Shown here one piece after another: positions 13,539-15,550 of a DNA stretch of 15,550 nucleotides. The position numbers were made by a program, and so were the translations under genes. Under the pieces are notes generated by a model that saw nothing but the letters and a program-made list of their open reading frames with translations, was not told where the DNA came from and made no database searches. The first letter of the stretch is position 1. Every line of letters starts with the position of its first letter. Source of the DNA: Propionibacterium sp. (GTDB taxonomy: Bacteria; Actinomycetota; Actinomycetes; Propionibacteriales; Propionibacteriaceae); contig JALHFX010000076.1 in the NCBI GenBank assembly GCA_022837595.1, forward strand, positions 1 through 15,550, read 5' to 3'.

Positions 13539-14513
13539 ATGACTCAACCGACGAACAACGAATCAATCAGCGTGCAGCCCACACCGCAGAAGCCTTCTCC
13601 AGATGGCTATCTGGATGAGCCGGGAAGTGTCCGCGCCTGGCTGATCCGGCTGGTCAAGGGCATTCTGGTGGGCATCGGTTTCATCTTGCCCGGGCTTTCT
13701 GGCGGCGTACTGGCCGTAATCTTCCGGGTCTACGACCCGATCATTCGATTCTTGGCGAGGCCGTTCCATCGCTTCGGCAAGAATGTGCTGTATTTTATTC
13801 CGCTCGGTATTGGCGGCGTTATCGGTATCGTGCTCTTTTCGGTGGTGGTTGACGCCGCCTTCGGACGGTTCGCCGCGCAGTTCATCTGTCTTTTCATCGG
13901 CTTCGTCGTCGGAACCTTCCCGTCTCTCTTCCGGCAGGCAGGCCGACAGGGACGCACCACCAAACACTGGATTATCATGGCCGCGGCAGCCATCGTGATC
14001 TTTGCGATCATGCTGGTCGGCGGCCAATCGATGATTGATGTCACACCCAACTGGGCTGTTTGGCTCGGCTCGGGTGCACTGATCGGCCTGGGTGTCATCG
14101 TCCCCGGTATGAGCCCCTCGAACTTCCTGATCTACTTTGGGCTCTACGACAAGATGGCTGCCGGCATCAAGGACTTCGACTTCGGAGTCATCATCCCGCT
14201 GGCTTTAGGCCTGCTGATCTGCGTCCTCGTCTTCGCGAAAGCCGCTGCCTGGGCGTTCGACAACTACTACGCAGGGATGTACCACTTCATTCTGGGCATG
14301 GTGATCGGTTCGTCGCTCGCCATCTTCCCCACTGTCGTTTTCCCCTCGTTCAGTGCCGCTGGGCTCGCCGAGGCGAATCTCAGCTTTGCCTCTGCTCTGA
14401 TCTTCGCGGCAGTGCTGTTCATCGTCGGTACGATCGCATCCTGGATGTTCAGCAAGGTTGAGGACAAGGTCGCGCTACAACGCGAGGCGATCGACGAGGC
14501 TGCTGCTAGCTGA
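13539..14513 (+). CDS. DUF368 membrane protein, PopT-type polyprenyl-phosphate translocase
   Basis: 324-residue polytopic membrane protein, about eight hydrophobic segments. DUF368 proteins of the PopT type have been shown to return undecaprenyl phosphate across the membrane for cell wall synthesis; the assignment here is by family. The internal duplication is visible: FILPGLSGGVLAVIFRVYD (48-66) and VIVPGMSPSNFLIYFGLYD (186-204) are the two matching re-entrant motifs. The first 30 residues are a polar cytosolic tail. SD AAAGGA lies 5 nt before the ATG, unlike the leaderless neighbours. The gene appears monocistronic and ends in a strong terminator 24 nt after the stop. Confidence 0.9.
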   Translation: MTQPTNNESISVQPTPQKPSPDGYLDEPGSVRAWLIRLVKGILVGIGFILPGLSGGVLAVIFRVYDPIIRFLARPFHRFGKNVLYFIPLGIGGVIGIVLFSVVVDAAFGRFAAQFICLFIGFVVGTFPSLFRQAGRQGRTTKHWIIMAAAAIVIFAIMLVGGQSMIDVTPNWAVWLGSGALIGLGVIVPGMSPSNFLIYFGLYDKMAAGIKDFDFGVIIPLALGLLICVLVFAKAAAWAFDNYYAGMYHFILGMVIGSSLAIFPTVVFPSFSAAGLAEANLSFASALIFAAVLFIVGTIASWMFSKVEDKVALQREAIDEAAAS

Positions 14514-14537
14514 ACAAAACGCCAAGAGCCCGTCACT

Positions 14538-14587
14538 AAAGAGTAGATCTGCGGATATGAGCTTGTCATCCGCAGATCTACTCTTTT
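14538..14587 (+). terminator. Intrinsic terminator after the DUF368 gene
   Basis: A perfect 19-bp stem (14538-14556 with 14568-14586), loop of 11 nt, closes on a run of four T (14584-14587). Only three T follow on the opposite strand, so plus-strand termination is favoured. Confidence 0.92.
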
Positions 14588-15305
14588 CCAATTAACCGAT
14601 GAAGTTCGTGATTCGAAGAGAATTGACGCATTAGAAGCCCCGTGCCGAGCGCCGCTGCGCACTCCATATTTGGACGCCCGGCACGAGACAAAGTCATCCG
14701 TTGGAGCTGGCGTGGAAGTAGCTGCCACAGCGAGCACCGCCGCCGACGACGTGGGGGGTCACGTACGGCGACGGTGCGTCAGCTGCGCTCCTGGGGGATT
14801 GAGCAACGGAATGACTAGCACTATTAGTTTCGACTACATAGACGATAATCGTCAAGTTCATCGGCCGATCTCTCCGAAGTTGTGCCCCAAAGTTTGACTT
14901 TTCACGCGGGAAATGGACAAAACAAAAACCAGCTGGAGCTTTGGTCGCAATCCCCTCTTTTACGCCTGTCTAAACGTCCTAACCCAAACGGCCAGGTAGC
15001 TATGACCTTTCGTCCAAGTAGCGAATTGACTAGACGATCACCACTGCTTCTTAATCACCGACTTAAAGGGTAAATATGGGCTCCAGAGGACGATCGCGGG
15101 ATCACGGGGCAAGCACGCTTCTGACCAAGCTACTGTGAACAGGCATCTTCAAGGCCGATCCGCTACCCTTGAATGTGCATCGAGTGGACGATGGGTCGCG
15201 GCGCTCGGCTGAGCCACCGATAGTCGACGGTCTAGCCAGGTGTGACCCGCTCAGCAATGCTCGTCTGGCATTGCGGCTCGTCTGCTCGATGAGGCAGTGG
15301 TTTCA
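14588..15305. other. Non-coding gap between DUF368 and the tRNA, partly AT-richer
   Basis: No frame here has both a start signal and recognisable protein sequence. By my count 14821-15060 is about 47% GC, well below nearby genes. Contents seen: an inverted repeat GTGCCGAGCG (14642-14651) with CGCCCGGCAC (14675-14684); a 13-bp palindrome GACGATAATCGTC (14841-14853); a 7-bp hairpin GCAATGC/GCATTGC (15254-15274). It may hold a small RNA, gene remnants or upstream control for the tRNA. Confidence 0.5.
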
Positions 15306-15379
15306 GGGGCGTTAGCTCAGCAGGTTAGAGCAGAGGACTCATAATCCTTGGGTCGCGGGTTCGAGCCCCGCACGCCCTA
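15306..15379 (+). tRNA. tRNA-Met (anticodon CAT)
   Basis: A full cloverleaf of 74 nt: acceptor GGGGCGT/ACGCCCT (first pair G-U), D stem GCTC/GAGC, anticodon stem GAGGA/TCCTT with loop CTCATAA, 5-nt variable loop, T stem GCGGG/CCCGC with loop TTCGAGC, and discriminator A. The anticodon CAT (15340-15342) fits elongator Met; a lysidine-modified tRNA-Ile2 cannot be excluded from sequence alone. The start pair is not of the initiator type. CCA is not encoded (CTA follows), so it must be added after transcription. Confidence 0.93.
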
Positions 15380-15387
15380 CTAAGGTC

Positions 15388-15405
15388 CGCGGCGGTATGG
15401 CCGCG
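15388..15405 (+). terminator. Short hairpin downstream of the tRNA
   Basis: CGCGGC, loop GGTATG, GCCGCG: a 6-bp GC stem 8 nt after the tRNA, without a T-tract. It could assist tRNA 3' end formation or termination. Weak. Confidence 0.3.
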
Positions 15406-15417
15406 ATCCGGGCCATA

Positions 15418-15446
15418 TTCGGCGAGCCGGACGATTGCAGTAGACT
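15418..15446 (+). promoter_or_regulatory. Promoter in front of the TPP riboswitch
   Basis: TTCGGC, 17 nt, TAGACT (15441-15446). The predicted start near 15453 is just before the first riboswitch base, so the RNA would begin with the aptamer. The -35 is poor. Confidence 0.5.
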
Positions 15447-15454
15447 ACGTGCAA

Positions 15455-15540
15455 AACACGGGAGCCCGGTGCACCGGGCTGAGAGGAAGGCACGCAGCCT
15501 TCGACCGTCGAACCTGATCTGGATCATGCCAGCGCAGGGA
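15455..15540 (+). ncRNA. TPP riboswitch (THI element)
   Basis: The aptamer is recognisable by GGGCTGAGAGGAAGGC and by ACCTGATCTGGATCATGCC followed by AGCGCAGGGA, the conserved pyrimidine-binding (CUGAGA) and pyrophosphate-binding halves. AGCCCGG/CCGGGCT forms P3 and GAAGGC/GCCTTC the extra P3a stem. It binds thiamine pyrophosphate and should lower expression of the next plus-strand gene, probably a thiamine synthesis or uptake gene (thiC is common), which lies outside the window. The expression platform is cut off at 15550. Confidence 0.95.
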
Positions 15541-15550
15541 GACCTCTTCC

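Noticed and set aside
14670..14897. 75-residue plus-strand frame in the gap before the tRNA
   Set aside because: TTG start without SD or promoter, overlaps the 14675 inverted repeat, and shows no family signature.
15175..15315. GTG frame of 46 codons behind TACCCT
   Set aside because: The box is 5 nt away, but the frame ends inside the tRNA D stem and the peptide has no recognisable features.
15306..15379. tRNA as an integration site with an adjacent island
   Set aside because: No integrase and no repeated tRNA 3' end could be seen within the window.
15339..15527. 62-codon minus-strand frame ending GRAGLEPATQGL
   Set aside because: This C-terminal peptide is the familiar false translation of the antisense of a tRNA; the frame covers the tRNA and the riboswitch.

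Overview
The window looks like chromosomal core sequence of a high-GC actinobacterium. The evidence is the set of actinobacterial signature families (DUF3710, DUF4193, DUF4235, DUF5998, SepH/DUF3071), mycobacterial-type residues in dUTPase and CoaBC, and many genes that start without a ribosome binding site right behind a TAnnnT element. From memory, the order dut-DUF3710, DUF4193, sepH, phosphodiesterase-DUF5998, parC resembles the Streptomyces chromosome. A member of Propionibacteriaceae is possible, but this is a weak guess. I see no phage, insertion sequence, CRISPR array or defence island.

Layout. 1-282 (-): N-terminal part of a TRAM/Fe-S RNA m5U methyltransferase that runs off the left edge. 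351-1631 (-): a divergent Nramp-like transporter whose reading frame continues upstream to 1802 without a normal start codon. 1976-2005: intrinsic terminator for the dut-DUF3710 operon (2022-3289, -). 3385-3651 (+) DUF4235 and 3799-4095 (-) DUF4193 converge on a large hairpin. 4325-5680 (+) sepH overlaps tail to tail with a phosphodiesterase (5571-6728, -), which is in an operon with DUF5998 (6731-7318, -). 7397-8449 (+) is an App1-like phosphatase, followed by a ParC-like topoisomerase IV subunit A (8461-10914, +). A small beta-carbonic anhydrase (11006-11494, +) runs 17 bp into coaBC (11478-12710, -). An NRDE/TANGO2-like protein (12749-13483, +) and a DUF368 membrane protein (13539-14513, +) follow, ending in a perfect 19-bp terminator. 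A roughly 700-bp non-coding, partly AT-richer gap leads to a tRNA with a CAT anticodon (15306-15379) and a TPP riboswitch (about 15455-15540). The gene controlled by the riboswitch lies beyond the right edge.

The genes are mostly housekeeping: nucleotide pool hygiene (dut), cell division (sepH), envelope lipid recycling (DUF368), CoA synthesis (coaBC), chromosome decatenation (parC), RNA modification and thiamine control. No clearly new multi-gene system is visible. The most interesting signals are in the details: six genes with leaderless-type promoters, an interleaved RNA structure over the methyltransferase ribosome binding site, a transporter without an ordinary start codon, and a 110-bp antisense overlap that places one gene's stop codon inside the conserved C-terminal motif of SepH.
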